From Steromphala cineraria (lineage: Eukaryota; Mollusca; Gastropoda; Trochida; Trochidae), in the NCBI GenBank assembly GCA_916613615.1, contig OU744734.1:34726801-34790800 (forward strand): DNA of 64,000 bases, read 5' to 3'. Position numbers and translations under genes: made by a program. Each line of letters begins with the position of its first letter. The first letter of the stretch is position 1. Below the pieces are notes generated by a model, which saw only the letters and a program-made list of their open reading frames with translations, searched no databases and was not told where the DNA came from. This document shows, piece by piece, positions 39,401-54,400 of the stretch.

Positions 39401-42400
39401 ACAATAAAGAGGTTTTTATCCCAATATCCTTGATGTTTTGATTCACTTCTGAATACCCTTTAAATATTTGTTCAAATTATAAGATATCCTCTCATGGCTG
39501 AAATAATGGCCAAACACACCAACTCACTGATGGTCTTATTTTCAGGAATCTCAAATCAAGAGAATCTTCGGCAGCATGATCAACCAGAAACTGCAGGACT
39601 TTGAGGAGGAGGTGAAACCGATCGGTGACATCATGACGCAGGCTACCATCGAGATGTACCAGGCCATCGTGGCTAAGTTCCTTCCCACACCCACCAAGAT
39701 ACACTACCTCTTCAATCTCAGAGACATATCCAGGGTACGTACCATATCCATAATGAATTTCTACAAATCGCAGCCCCTGTTCACATCCTTGCAGCAGATT
39801 AAGAGAGGAAATTGTCATTGGTTAGGAAATTTTTACAGTCATTAAGTGATTGACTTAAGGCAGCTCTTCACATTCATTCACAGAACTTTTAAAAAAAGTC
39901 AAACGAATGTGGTGTTTGATACATTACCGAAATTTGTCGAGTCAATGATATTTCAGTAATTTTTTGGGTTAGGATTTGTGTCAGTCAGTGACTTGGGTTA
40001 ACCTGTGAGAGAGTCACATATGCCAAACCTAGTCAATGATGTCACTTACTTAGGAAGCACTGAACCAATTGTTTTGTACAGTACTTATATGAAGATTTAT
40101 CAGTCCAACATCAGGCAATTTTGTAATCTGAAAACACTGACCTCAACTGAGAACTATTTTTCACATTTATTCTGTTTCCATTTACTCAGGTGTTCCAAGG
40201 CTTGTTGAGAGCCCACAAAGACTACCATGATACAAAACAAGCCATGACAAGACTCTGGATCCATGAGTGCTTCAGGTAAAGACTGTTCGAGATTTGTCCT
40301 ACCTGATACTTTGCTTTTGCTCACAGATTCATTTCCAGTTTTCCTTTTCTGTGTTGATTTCATTAAAGAAAAGCGAAATTTGAATAGCATGGGGCTTGAA
40401 TATATATATGTTATCAAAAATTTCTGTGATTGTTATAATACACAATCATGCCTTTCTATTCTTTGGTTACTTCTTCAATCTGTTGAAAAAAAGTATTAAG
40501 ATTAATTCTAAAGACTTTTAAGTAAATGATCCATATTCCATATGAAAAATTCTGTAGTTAAATTGTGAAAATATCATGAAGTGTAATCTTATTTTCTCTA
40601 CTTCAGAGTGTTCTCAGATCGTCTAGTTGACGACAAAGACAATGAAGCATTTGTGCAGATTCTCACTGAGAAACTGGGGTCCTTGTTCGATCAAACCTTC
40701 CACAATATCTGTCCTAACAAACAGCCCCCAATCTTTGGTAAGTATCATCTAATTGTTAAAAATTCATGTCATATGATGTCCATAAATATTTTTTTTTTAA
40801 TGTCTATCGTGTGTTGAACAAGTATACACCTGTTTATGTAAAAATTGTACCTGTTGAAAATAAATAAAATTATATAAAAAATAAAATATTTTTTTAATGG
40901 CCTTTCTTCAAATCTGTCATTTAACTAAAGATTTTAATTGATAATGTTCATGCTTGAGACAGTCTGCCTTCAGAAGGCTTGTTACAATCAAAGTTAAGCT
41001 TTGTCTAAAACCTTATTAGTTCCCACATTTACTGATCTTATTGGGAATAGCTTAATATCACTGTTAAGACATTCATTAATATTCATAATTGACTTCTTCA
41101 AAATCAATCAATCCCAAAGTTTTGATATTGTAAGCAATAGGTAAGATAAACAGCTAAAAATATCAGGTACGGTAAAATAGAAAAAAATATGTCAATATTC
41201 AAAGGGTTTACAGCATTTTGGGTAAATGGTTATCAAAGAAATTTGGCACAATACGATTTGAACACAGATACATGTTTCAGACAATTGTAATTTTACTGAT
41301 AATTTCTAACCATTTCCCTCGCCGGTAATGGCTGAAATATTGCCCAAGCGGCGTAAAACAATAACTCACTCACTAACCATTTCCACAGGCGACTACATCA
41401 ACACCGACCAAGTTTACGAGGACATCGTGGACATCGGCGCTCTCAAGAAGCACATGCTGGAGATGTTGGAGGAGTACAACAATACACCAGGAGTTGTACA
41501 CATGGATCTTGTACTCTTCAGAGATGCCATCGAACATGGTGAATATTTGTTATATTTTAATTGATGGTGATGACAATGAAAAGCAATTATTGGCTAACTA
41601 TATCTGTTTTATGATAGCCAATTAGGTTATCTTGTCAAAAACATTCCCTTTTGATTTTTTAATGCATATTGCATGAATAACTTGCAAAATGTAAATCATT
41701 ATCATTTGGGGTATCTCAGTCATTTTCACTTAATCGGGTTCCATTATTATAAGGACAAAATGTTCAAATATTTACTCCCTATTTTAACTAAACTTTGCAG
41801 ATAATATCAAAATTTCAGAATATTAGATACATTTTCATATGTAAATGTCTGAGAAAATACCACCTTTTTCACTCAAATTGTGGTGATTGCTATGGTCACT
41901 TTTCATCCTGTCTCAGGGTACGAACGTTATGCTAAATTCCACTAATCTGTACCCTGGGCTCAGAAGCTAGATTCGCTCGCGAGGCCCGACTCCATATATA
42001 GCTAATTATTTTCTCGTTGAAATTATATCGAGAAGGTGACGAGACAGGATGGTCACTTTTAAGATTTATTATACATCTTATACAAAATTTCACAATCCTC
42101 CTTTTTCCCCCCCCCCGAATCTTCAAGACCCTGATTGCACAAATCATGATTAAAAACCTCATCCACTCATTTACTCTTTCAGTCTCCAAGGTGGTACGTG
42201 TGATCCGACAGCCACGTGGCAACATGTTACTGATCGGTATCGGCGGCAGTGGAAGGCAAAGTTTGTCCCGTCTGGCGTCGCACATCTGTGACTACACGAC
42301 CTTCCAGATTGAGGTCACCAAGCACTACAGAAAAGCAGAATTCAGAGATGGTAAAATCAATCTATTAAATTTCAATTGTAGTGTAGTGGCTTCATTGGTG

Positions 42401-45400
42401 CAGGCCTGGGAGAGACAACACGGAGAAGTCTGGATCGTTTCAATCATTCGCTTTAGTCTGACAGTCGTTTGCTACAGGTCACGTGATGGGCTGTACGGCA
42501 AGCACGGAATACTATAGGTTGTACAACATGTTATGTTTAGTACACTACATGTAGCTTGTAGTAAAAAAGTCATCATTTTCTGGAATTCTATTTTGATTGA
42601 CCATAAAAGCATAAATTCTTCAGCTAAGCTTTAGTTAGTAAAGATTTGATAAAGATTGCTTCGTCATCTTATTAAACATGAAAAACTTAAACTTTCTGAT
42701 GATAATGAAAAAAACTAGAAAATTTACAACTTCATTGTGTAAAAACAAAACAAAAACATTAAAGATTATGGTCTATGGGGTTATACAAATGTAATAAAGA
42801 TTATTTTCTTCTCCTTTGCCTTTGATGCAATAAGATCTAACATTTTTTAAGAGGACCCTTCAAAGTCAAGAAACTCACATAGAAACAATGCCTGTTTTCA
42901 GACTTGAAAAAGCTGTACTTCCAAGCGGGTGTCGAGAACAAAACGACCGTGTTCCTGTTTAACGACACCCAGGTGGTTGAGGAGGGATTCCTCGAGGATA
43001 TCAACAACATCCTCAGTAGCGGGGAGGTCCCCAATCTCTACAAGCCAGATGAGTTTGAGGAGGTAGGTCGTCAGAGAAGAGATTTAATAGTTGTACCTAA
43101 TTATAGGATTGCTGATGATATGTACCAGAATCTATCATGAAATAAACTGTGTTATCAGTTACCAGTGAAAATACCATTGGATCCTGACATCATATTGTTG
43201 CATGTGCAATAGTTTCTTTCTGGAGCTAACTCAAACTTAAATGTGCTTCATTTCTGTAAAAATTTAACAATTAAATTATATGCCAGATAGAAGGTTTCAC
43301 CACCAATGATAATATATTTTTTTATCTCACTCAATAAGATAAAACATATTTGTCAAGCATAGAAAATACCATTTCAACCCTATGTCCTGCTACTTCACAT
43401 TTTTACAATGCCCTATAAAGGCTACCTTAGCCTGATTTTATAAACTGGAGGGATATGTGTTATATAAATCCACATTTTCAATATCCAAACATGATTAGAT
43501 CATTAAATGAATTGTAGAACATCTTGATATCTAATATAGAGGTTGCCCTTAACTGACTATGTTGAGTATATATGGTAAAGATTTTTGCATTGATAGTGTT
43601 ACATCTTTTAGCTAGAAATGCAATAGAGTTTTTTTTCTAAACCAGGTGAGAAATGCACTTTCGGAAGAAGTGAAGAAAGAAGGAATTGAGGATACAGTAC
43701 AGAGCGTATTTGCCTTCCTGGTCAACCGAGTACGAACCAATCTCCATGTCATCCTCTGTATGAGTCCAGTTGGCGAGGCTTTCAGGTATACTATTTCACT
43801 TCGTTCTTACTTCTATAAACAAAACAGTTATCTCGCCATAGGTCGCTTGTAATCATTGAGCAAACAGCATTTTGGTAAAGAAAATGCCTGAAACATTTCC
43901 TCCGTGAAATTTTAGATATCTCATTATTGCAATATTTATCTACTTTGACTTATTTGTGTTATCATAATGTGTTTTCAACATTTGATTGACATGAATTTAT
44001 CAAACTTTGATCTAGCTGAGGCAAGAAAATTAATTTCCTGTATAAAATAATCTCTAAAAATAAAAATAATCTAAAAATGATTTGATGAATCTAGGGCAAT
44101 TAGTGCTATGCAATGATGCTAACCAAAAATTCCTTATGAAATTGATGTAAAAAAAAAAAATTATGATTATATCAATATTTCCGATTTTGCTTGGATAAAA
44201 ATATTAATTTTTCATTGTAATATTTTTCAATTGTCTCTTTTGATAATTTTCACAAAAATAGCCTAAACCATGTAGATTTCTTTATTCCAAAGAGAAAGCT
44301 TTTGGAAAGCTAATAGCAAATCATTTAAGAAAAGCATTCATAGGTTCTTCAATACTCATTATGATGTAGTTTATTTTTCATAATAATTTGAATCATTATG
44401 CTCTATGGCCTGCGCAGCGATGACCCTACTGTGAAGAAACTCATAGCAAATTGGTCTGTCTATGTGTCAAATAAAATTATTTCACATTCACAGAATCATT
44501 GCGCAGCGCACTTTGCGATTTCAGCTGTTAGTACACAGGGCTCTGAGAGAGCTGTGATTGTTGTTGATTTCACAATAATAGCAATCACTGTTGAAAAAAA
44601 TTAAAATTACAAGTTTTATGTCTGTTTAAAAAATTCATTATAAATGAGAACTTGTTCATTTTGAGTTAGCTCCCTTTGGAAGTCAAGCCAAATTCTAGTT
44701 ATTTTACAGATTATATGTTGATTTTATGCCTGTGTGCCACAACAAATACTTTTATTTATTTTATCACTTTTTCCTAATAGATTTCAAAAGTAGAGAATAA
44801 CATGTTTATTTCTGTAGAATATGTCATGTTTTTTGATATCTCTGAAGGAATCAAGATTTTTTGTTTTCCACCAATTTCAATTTTAGAATGTGTTAGAGTA
44901 GAGTGTGTGATTTGATATTTGTTTAGATATTTACTTTTCAAGACTTACCTTAGAAGCTTTTGTATGTATGGTATTTTGCTTTGTCAAGTGACAACTATGC
45001 ATGATAAGCTAGTCTTAAAATCTCCATAACTCACACAATATGCCAATTTCATCAACCTACCATTTCAACTTCACAGACATATTAGTATCTTGAAAAAGAA
45101 TATTTTTATTCACAAGATTTGTTTTTATTATTGTTTCAAATTTATCTTTACCTGCTCATCTTGAATTAAATAATTACGATTAACATTTATAAATTCTTGA
45201 CAATAGACAACATTTTGAAATTTTTTAGACTCAATTCGGTAGCAAATGTTTTTCAGTTGCTTGGGTTATGGAGGTTTTTTAGCTATTGGTTGTGAAATAT
45301 GTTTAGAGCTATGTTTAGAGTTTAGATCACAGTTTGAAGGTGAGAAGTGTTACAAATGGTATATGGGCATGTTTCAATTTTAAGTGTTGCATTGTCATTG

Positions 45401-48400
45401 TTGTGTTGAGTATAACCTAAAAAGAATTTATTTATTTTTAAAATTCTAAATCTATAAAATTGCATATTTTCATTTTAATTTACCACAATAGTTACATTTG
45501 GAAATAATTTTAAAGTTAAGATAATATCATATTAAACTAATTTTTGTTTCAAAACTTAAATCAAGTTTGAGTTATAAATTTTGGTAACAGTGCCCAACGT
45601 CTTTCCAGTAGGAAAAGTTATCTGACCTTTAAAAGGCCTCTTTACCATAGTTAGTTTACGGAGGTCTTTTTACTGTCTGTCTGGGTGGCTTTGAGAACCA
45701 AAGATCATGGGCAGTGTTTGTAACTGATAACCTCCTGTTACAAAATATAATTATATGTTAATTTTTTTAAAGAGTTTTCCATATTTTGGTGTATTTTCCA
45801 GGAACCGAATCCGTATGTACCCTGCATTTGTCAACTGTACTACCATCGACTGGTTCAGTGAATGGCCAGCAGATGCTCTGCTTGAAGTGGCTGACAAATA
45901 TCTGGCCGAGATGACCATGGGTAGCGAGGAAGAGGTCAGTTGGTCATCTGGTCAAGTTAACCCTTTAACCCTTACATGCCTGAAAAGAGGCTTTCTTATA
46001 ATATATTAACAATGTTTTATGAGGCGCTTGACGTCCTGTCTAAAAAAGTTCTGGTAGGGATGACAGCATGAGGATCCACGGATGTAGAGATGGGACCAAC
46101 AAAAGTTGGTAGTAATAAAAAAAGGGAGATAACCATCATCAACCCATGAAGTTTGCAGTGACATGATTTGGGGGTTAGAGCCCCTTCATCAGACAGTCTG
46201 ATGAAGGGGGTCTAACCCCCGTAACATGTAACTGCAAAATTCAGCCCCTCCTGTTCCCACGGCGGCTGACTACGTGGGTCAGATGATGGTTATCCCCCTC
46301 TTTTTTTATAATATATACCGTATGTGTCTTAGGGGTGAAATGGTCAGAAGCTCCTAGCTTCATAAACTTGGATTATAATGTCTTACCAACTTCATGCATA
46401 TGAATTTTACATTTTAATTTGATTTTTTCTTTGCTGACTAGTTTCTCGAAAATGTTTGAACATTTTGTGACCTTTAACCTGCAGATCCTAAAAATATCAT
46501 ATTAGCTTGTCTTTTACTGACCAGTGCCAGTCTGGATTATCACTTATAATAAATTTATTCAACATTTTTGCCACTCAGAAATGTGTGCACAATAAATTTA
46601 GCTAACACTAACCAATTCTTGATTATCAATTATATCAAACAGCACAAAATATTTGACTAATTTTGCACATAAACTGGAAAATAAGCATGCATTTTGTTGG
46701 CATTTGTTTTTTGAACAAATTACCTGTTTTATCAATATCAAAAGATTAAGTGATTGAAGAAAACAATTTATGCTTAGTTAGAAGGACTTGTTATAAAGCT
46801 TAAGTTAAGAATGACATATCTTGATAATTTAATTCCTGAGATTCTAGACAACCATCAACCTATTATAAAACTGCAGAACATCTTCTTATGTCAAATACTT
46901 ATGTTTCCAGGACAAGTTGAAGCCTGCGCTGGCAAAGATCTTCTCTGTGATGCACAAGTCGGTGTCTGAGTTCTCCAAGAGAATGTTGCTGGAGATGAGG
47001 CGTCACAACTACGTCACACCCACCAACTATCTAGAGCTTGTGGCTGGATACAAGAAGTAATATTTCATTACACAATCATATCTTGGAACTAGATTTTGTT
47101 ATTCTTTTAATTTTCATATTTTCAGTGTTTTTCTCTAATAGCAGAAATACTGCCAAAGTGGTGTAAAACTATTTATAACTCACTTTATTTTAATACAATT
47201 CCATATATGTCATAACATAAAAATATACATTGTGCATCTATGCTTACAATGAATAGTATTTATTTTTTGTTGCCAAAAAGCATATTTATATTTATATATA
47301 AAGCATATTCAACATTTTTCTACTTGAAATATGTGATTGAAAACTTATGAAAATGACAGTTAGGCTAACCTGAAAAAAATAGACTACATGTATATATTAC
47401 AGAAATTATTCAATGTCTTGTTCACAGGATTGTAAAAGATTGTGCTGTATCTTATTTCTGATTCCTTGTTTTCAAAGACTTCTCCAAGAGAAAAAGAAGG
47501 AATTGGGTGACGCCGCCAACAAGTTGAAGAACGGTCTGAGCAAGATTGACGACACTCGAGAGAAAGTCGAGAAGATGTCTGTAGAATTGGAAGACGCCAA
47601 AACCAAAGTGGCTCAGTTCCAGAAACAGTGTGAGGAATACCTGGTTATCATCGTACAACAGAAGAGAGAGGCTGACGAACAGCAGAAGGTTAGCGATTAT
47701 TTTCCTACTTAAATGCTCGAAAAACAATTTCAAAATGTTAAAACAATAATCATTTATATTCAAGAGAAGTATTAAGGAAGGGTGTTTGTATCACCATTTG
47801 GGATGACATGTACAATATTCAAGCTTGATGATAGGAACTTTTCATAAAATCAAATTATATGCAAAGTTAAATGAAAAGTTTTAAAAACTTGTCAACAATT
47901 GGTTTTAATCCTCGTCTCCACTTCTTCAAACTACGGTAGTTCATTTGAAAAAATTATGTCAAAATACTTTTTCATGCCAAAGCCTTTTTGAAGACCAATT
48001 CACACTGCAACTTCAATGAATGTATGAAAATGCAAGATCCAAATATTCTAAATGCTCTGCTTTATCATTGATTGATCCTAACAAGAAAGTAATTGAACAT
48101 TTATTTTCCACATGAGTTTTAAGTCTCCTTTTGAAAAAAAATTAGATCAAAGAATTATGATTGTTGCACCTTTCTACATCTATGCATCTTTCTGATTTCA
48201 GTCTGTAGCACAAAAAGGTGAACGTATTGCTGAGGAGGAAACAAAATGCCAGCACATGGCCGATCTCGCTCAACATGACCTGGACGAAGCTTTGCCTGCA
48301 TTGCAAGAGGCCATTAAGGTTAGTTTTACAGTTTATGCTGTCTAAACCAGCAGCAGTTAAATCCAACAAGTTGACAGCATATAATGTCAATCCAGTTCAC

Positions 48401-51400
48401 CTTCATCATCATTTAAAACTAATATACTCCTCAGAAAATAATAAACAACATGTACAATATGGAACATGCATGCTTTCAAATTTACATATTTTAGCATGTT
48501 TATGTTGAAATGCAATGTGATCAAATATCGAATTAAAGGTCATGTATCCTATATATTTCTCTGCGTACATTATTCTTTATGAAATTTTCTCAGAACAATA
48601 AACAAATTCATAACCATGTTGGCTTACTCAAGCTTTCTGGAGAGACATGTCAAAAGTTGGATAATGACAATGAAGAGATATGAACAAAAGAGTTACCAAT
48701 ATTTCCTCTTCATTTGTGTTACACTGTAACATGATCTCTTTCCAATATGTTCTCTCAGGCTCTGGAGTCCCTAAACAAGAAGGACATGACTGAGATCAAG
48801 TCGTATGGACGCCCACCTGCGCTGGTAGAGAAAGTTATGGAGGCCGTCATGATCCTCCGAGGGAACGAACCAACCTGGCTGGAGGCGAAGAGACAGCTTG
48901 GTAAGTTGTAGAATTTTTTAGACTGTCAAACTCAGGTAGATTGATTTTCAAAATTTTCAAAATGCTATTGTGTTTAGTTATAGGTAATGATAGAAATCTA
49001 TCTTTAGATAATGATATAAAACATTTGTTGAAATTGAAAGCATCCGGCACAGTCTTTTCAGGAGCTTCGGTTTCTTGGTGATTTAATTACAATCTTCAGG
49101 TGGAAAGAGTCATGGTGTTTTCCCTTTCAAAACATAATAGAATATCAAAGATCACTTGATCCCATCACGATTGCATGGTTCGTCCTGGAAAAAGCCTGAA
49201 ATAAGGGCACTTGGCCTATAAATCCTTAAAACCCTTTTTTAGTTTTAAAAGCCTGCAAATGACTAAAAAGCCTTTAAAAACTCTTTAATTTCACTGAGAA
49301 CTATCTCAAAGATTTGAAAATATCATTTGCTTGTTTGTTGTGCAACATAAATTCAATGTGACTCTTTTTACATAAATACATCCAGAAATCTTTGTGTAAA
49401 ATCACTGTTTCTTGTTGTTGACCCTAAATTGAGATTATCTAAGTCGTTCTGCTCATCACGATTGATATTAGCCATATTAGTATTGATAAAAACAAATTAA
49501 TCTTTCAGGTGATGGTAACTTCTTGAAACAACTCATGAACTTCGACAAGGATAATATCACCGACAGAGTTCTGAAGAAGATAGGATCTTATTGCCAGCAG
49601 TCAGACTTCCACCCAGAAATCATCGGCCGTGTGTCCATTGCCGCCAAGTCTCTCTGCATGTGGGTCAGAGCTATGGAGGTCTATGGAAGAATCTACAGAG
49701 TGGTGGAACCAAAGAGACAGAGACTGAACGCAGCCATGTCACAGCTTGCAGAAAAACAGGCTGCCTTAGCTGATGCTAAGGCCAAACTTGCTGAGGTTTG
49801 TGGAAAATGATTTTGAGGATAATGATAAAGGTTTCTAATAATGTGAAGATGTCACTATTAATAAAAGTGTTTAAAAGCCATAAGAATGAGGTAAACTTGG
49901 GATAAGGTATAGAGGGTAAGTTGTCAAATATTATGATATTTGTTCATTTATTCCAAAACTGAAATAATGATTTTCCTGAGAAAATTGAAAAATATGTGGT
50001 AAAGTGTTTTGGGAATGGAAAAACATGGAAGGAAATCTTTCTTGACCATTGAAAACATTTTATGCCACACAAAAATTGTAAGAAAAAAATTTGTGACATC
50101 GTTTGGGAATTGAATTCAAATTTGCCAAAATAATTGGATTCAGGAATAAGCAAGAGTTTTACACAGACCAACCACCAACAATTAATTTCACTGATTTAAC
50201 CTTCCACCAGGTCGAAGCAAAGATGGCGGAACTAAAGAAACAATACGAAGAGAAGTTGGCGCAAAAGGAAGAACTCAAACGGAAGGCAGAACACACTGAG
50301 ATGATGTTGGATCGAGCCTCGAAACTTGTGTCTGGTTTGTCAGGGGAGAGAATCCGTTGGGAGGAAACCGTTAAAGACCTCGAAGAAAAGATGGGATACC
50401 TCATTGGAGATTGTCTGATTGCGGCAGCCTTCCTGTCCTACATGGGACCGTTCTTGTCAAACTACAGAGAGGAGATGGTCCAAGTGAAATGGATGCAAGA
50501 GGTCTGTGATGATAAATTTAGTTTTCAATTCTATGATTTGAAATAGTTTGAATGATTTGTATGGTATGTTTATAAACAGTGATAGACAACATCTCATGAT
50601 TGTAAACTTGACAAAGTCATATAGTATCAACATAAAACTAACAAAGAATCGTTGATAACATAAGTGTTACCACTTACAATATAAGATAAGATAAGATCAA
50701 CTCTATTTTCCCTGCGGGGAAATTTGTTTTACATTCAAAGAGCTTTGCAATAAAACACAGAGCTGTTTGAATGCGTATCCCCACAGAGCAACACCAACTG
50801 AGAAAGAAAAAATTTGTACTGTTGGAATACATGTTCGGTTAAATTAAAATGCAAATGCTACAATAAGTGATATCAAAACATGTATCCTGAAATTGTTTGC
50901 CATTTCTATTTATGCCCTGGGCATTGATGACGGCTCAATGAAATATTTTCCTGGTTCAAAAGCTTGGAATTCTGTGTGTCCACTGAAATTGTTTACCATT
51001 TGTATTGTGGGGATTGATGACAACACATTGGCATATTTTTCAGGTTCGTAAGCTGGGAATTCAGTGTGCCGTCTGAAATTGTTTACCATTTATCTTTTAG
51101 GCATTGATGACGACACAATGAAATATTTTCCAGGTTCGAAAGCTGGGAATTCCGTGTGCACCTGACTTCAGTTTCTGTGACTTCATGGCAAAACCAACCC
51201 ACGTGAGAGATTGGAACATTCAAGGACTTCCTAGTGACGGATTTTCAACAGAGAACGGTGTGATCGTAACCCGCGGCAGTCGGTGGCCTCTCATGATTGA
51301 TCCACAAGGACAAGCCATCAAGTGGATCAAAAACATGGAAGTATCCAAGGTAAGATTGCGCTCTTTCTTTCTGTCTATTTCCACATTACGGCGCTAATGG

Positions 51401-54400
51401 CTGAAATATTGCCCAAGCGACGTAAAACAATAACTCACTAACTATTCCCTTATTCTTTCAATCCCCTTTCTTCCCTATCTGTCTTCTCTCTTTTGGATTG
51501 CAGGTGTTGAAAAGTTGAAATATTGAAAGAGTTCACCTATTCAAAAGGAGGAAGTGTAAAGTTATTTATAAGCAATTTTCAGAAAAAAAATGGTGGATGG
51601 GTGTGTATAATGCCCTTATTTTATTTGATTGTAGCCTTGGGATTTAAGTTCCTCCTGTTTACTTACAGGGCCTGAAAGTGATAGATCTACAGCAGTCTGA
51701 CTACATGAGGACGCTGGAGAGTGCTATCCAGTTTGGTCTGCCGGTCCTGCTCCAGAATGTCCAGGAGAAACTGGACCCTTCGCTTGACCCCATCCTCAAC
51801 AGGTCCCTCATCAAGATTGGTCAGTACAAGAAAATATCATTTCCTTCTCTACATGTATTCCTTCTCTAATTAATTATTATCAGTGATGTTGTAAGAGTGA
51901 TTATGATTGTACACTATGTCTTCACTGCTAATTACAACAACATAAGAATCGATGTTGAAACTAAATTGTTTCACAGAAAAAAGAAATTGTATAACCCACA
52001 ATGTCATTGTTTACTGGTTCAACTTCTAAAATGCCATTCATAGAAATATGTCTGTATGTAAGTAACAATCAAGCACTGAATAAGAAACTGAATATGACTG
52101 GTTCATTTCACAAAATCTATTTATTTTAATCGAAGCAGTGTTGCTGACACAATGTGGGTTTAATTATTATGTATATATGTTTGTAGGAAAAATATTAGGC
52201 AGTTTGTCTCGATATGACAAGCTTTTAAGGATCAATGATATTTGTCAATTGTACGTTATGGCAATGACTTGATGAATATGAAACATTTGATAATTACTTT
52301 CTTTTACATAAACAGCAAATAAGGGTAATTATTGAAATTCATTTCTGTCACATTTTATGATTTTAGAAAGGTCTTTGGAAACCTTTTGAAGAAAGCATGT
52401 GACAATTTATTTTTTAAGAGTGAAATAAATGCATGTGAATTTAAAATCTTGGCATTTGAATACCGGTCACTTAAACATAAGCATGACTGTTTATCAATCA
52501 TTTATTAGTCCTCACAAATCCAATTTGATAATGAAATTATATTATTTCAACACAGCACAGAAATATGTAGAATAATAATGACATCTGACAAGCATGTTGT
52601 TATGATATTCTATACACAATTTTAACTTGAATAGCTTGTTTTGCAAAATATCCTAATATATAATTTCTTTTTTCTGCAGAAGACAAAAAATATTCTATAA
52701 GTATATTTAGCAATGTTGAATCCAGCAATGATGCACTTTTTGTGTTGCAGGCTTCTTCTTTAAAAAAATGCTTATAACTTCAACTTTAATCAAACTTTTT
52801 GAAAATTAACTAATTGAATTATTTATTAAGTTACCAGCAGGGAAGCTAAATTATGAGCAAAGGATAAGCTATATATAGTCGTACCATATTGTATAGACTT
52901 CTTGGGCTGAAAACAGGGATGAACCTGTGTACCAATTGCCTCTTTGTACCCTTAACGATTCTATATTTCACTACAGGTGGTGCGTACATGATCCGACTGG
53001 GAGACAAGGAAGTAGAGTACAACCCAGACTTCCGCTTCTACATCACCACCAAACTGAGCAACCCCCACTATACACCGGAGATCTCTACCAAGGCAACTAT
53101 CGTCAACTTTGCCGTCAAGGAACAGGGTAAGAAATTGTTCTTTGATATACAGCAGTAACTCGTTAAGCTAAACCTGATTTAATAGAAACTCTCTGAATAA
53201 GTAATGCCTCATTTACAGTCGTTTATTCTCAGAATTGATGTTAGGTAATTCAAGATCATAGATAAGTTTTGTAACTTCTTGGTCCAACAGAATTTGATTA
53301 AACAAGCTGGGAAACTTAGCAAGTTCCAAGTAACTGTCTTTTTCAAACAAGGTCTGAATGTTTTATTATCACATAATGGTAACCCATCAATGTTTTGTGT
53401 CCGGAAAGATCAGCAACATTTTATTATATTTATTGGGCAATAACAAATCGGGGATGTAGCTCAGTTGTGGGAGTGTCTGCTTGTAACCGCAAGACCGGAG
53501 TCCAATTCTCAGTCAAGTCATACCAAAACAAAAGTTGGGGCTTGTTGCTGCCTTGCTTGACACTCAGCATTGTAAAGGCAGAACAACACTTCAACTGGTG
53601 CTGTACTGTGGCTGTCAGGTGCATAGGCACAACCCAAATTTCAAATGTACTTGTAGTCTGTCATCCAGACCCTAAAGCAAAAATATTTAATTGGTGACCA
53701 ACCAAATCTAGAAAAGTATAGCAACCTAGATCGTTCAGCTCTGAAGTTCAAGCATCTTCTGGGCTCCATTTTGTTATAATATCATGATTTGTTAAAAATA
53801 TTGTCAATATTGAAAAAAATACCTCTGAGACTAAATGTTAATCTAATGTACTTGTACAATGGAGTGTTATCATAATTATTATCATTATTAGGTCTGGAGG
53901 CCCAGCTGCTGGGTATCGTGGTGAGGAAAGAACGTCCCGAGCTTGAGGAACAGAAGGACAGTCTAGTGAGAAGCATCGCTGCTGGCAAGAAGAAACTTGT
54001 AGAGTGTGAGGATGAAATTCTCAGGTCAGTGTAGATTCGTGACGACAGATTAAAAAACCAGTTTGAGCTTTCACTGCAATATCAGCCAAGTTCGTTTCTT
54101 TCCGTGTCGTTCAAACCCTTTCACACCTTAGTAACAAGTACGAATTTAGTTTTTGAGTTTGATTTCAGGCTTAGACAGGAGAAAAGGTTAAAGTGTCATA
54201 TAATTTGCATGAATACATCATATTACATCAGAAAAAGTCATTTGCTCCTGGTTATCCTCTGCGTCAGTTTCAAACCAACAAATCAAGCCTTTTTCTTAAG
54301 AATAAAACTTAATTCTTGGTCTTGAAACGTTTACTCATAAAATGAACTTTTTATCTGTTTATGTAGGCCTTTAAAGATTTGTTTCACAGTCATAAAGTGA

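Noticed and set aside
42351..42517. Continuation of the open frame after exon 45 as additional coding sequence
   Set aside because: Exon 45 joins exon 46 in phase within a conserved motif (EFRD, LKKLY); the extension resembles nothing and follows a GTAAAA donor.
46170..46220. Strong hairpin as transcription terminator or microRNA precursor
   Set aside because: It lies inside a dispersed element, has a one-base loop and no T-run; neither role is supported.
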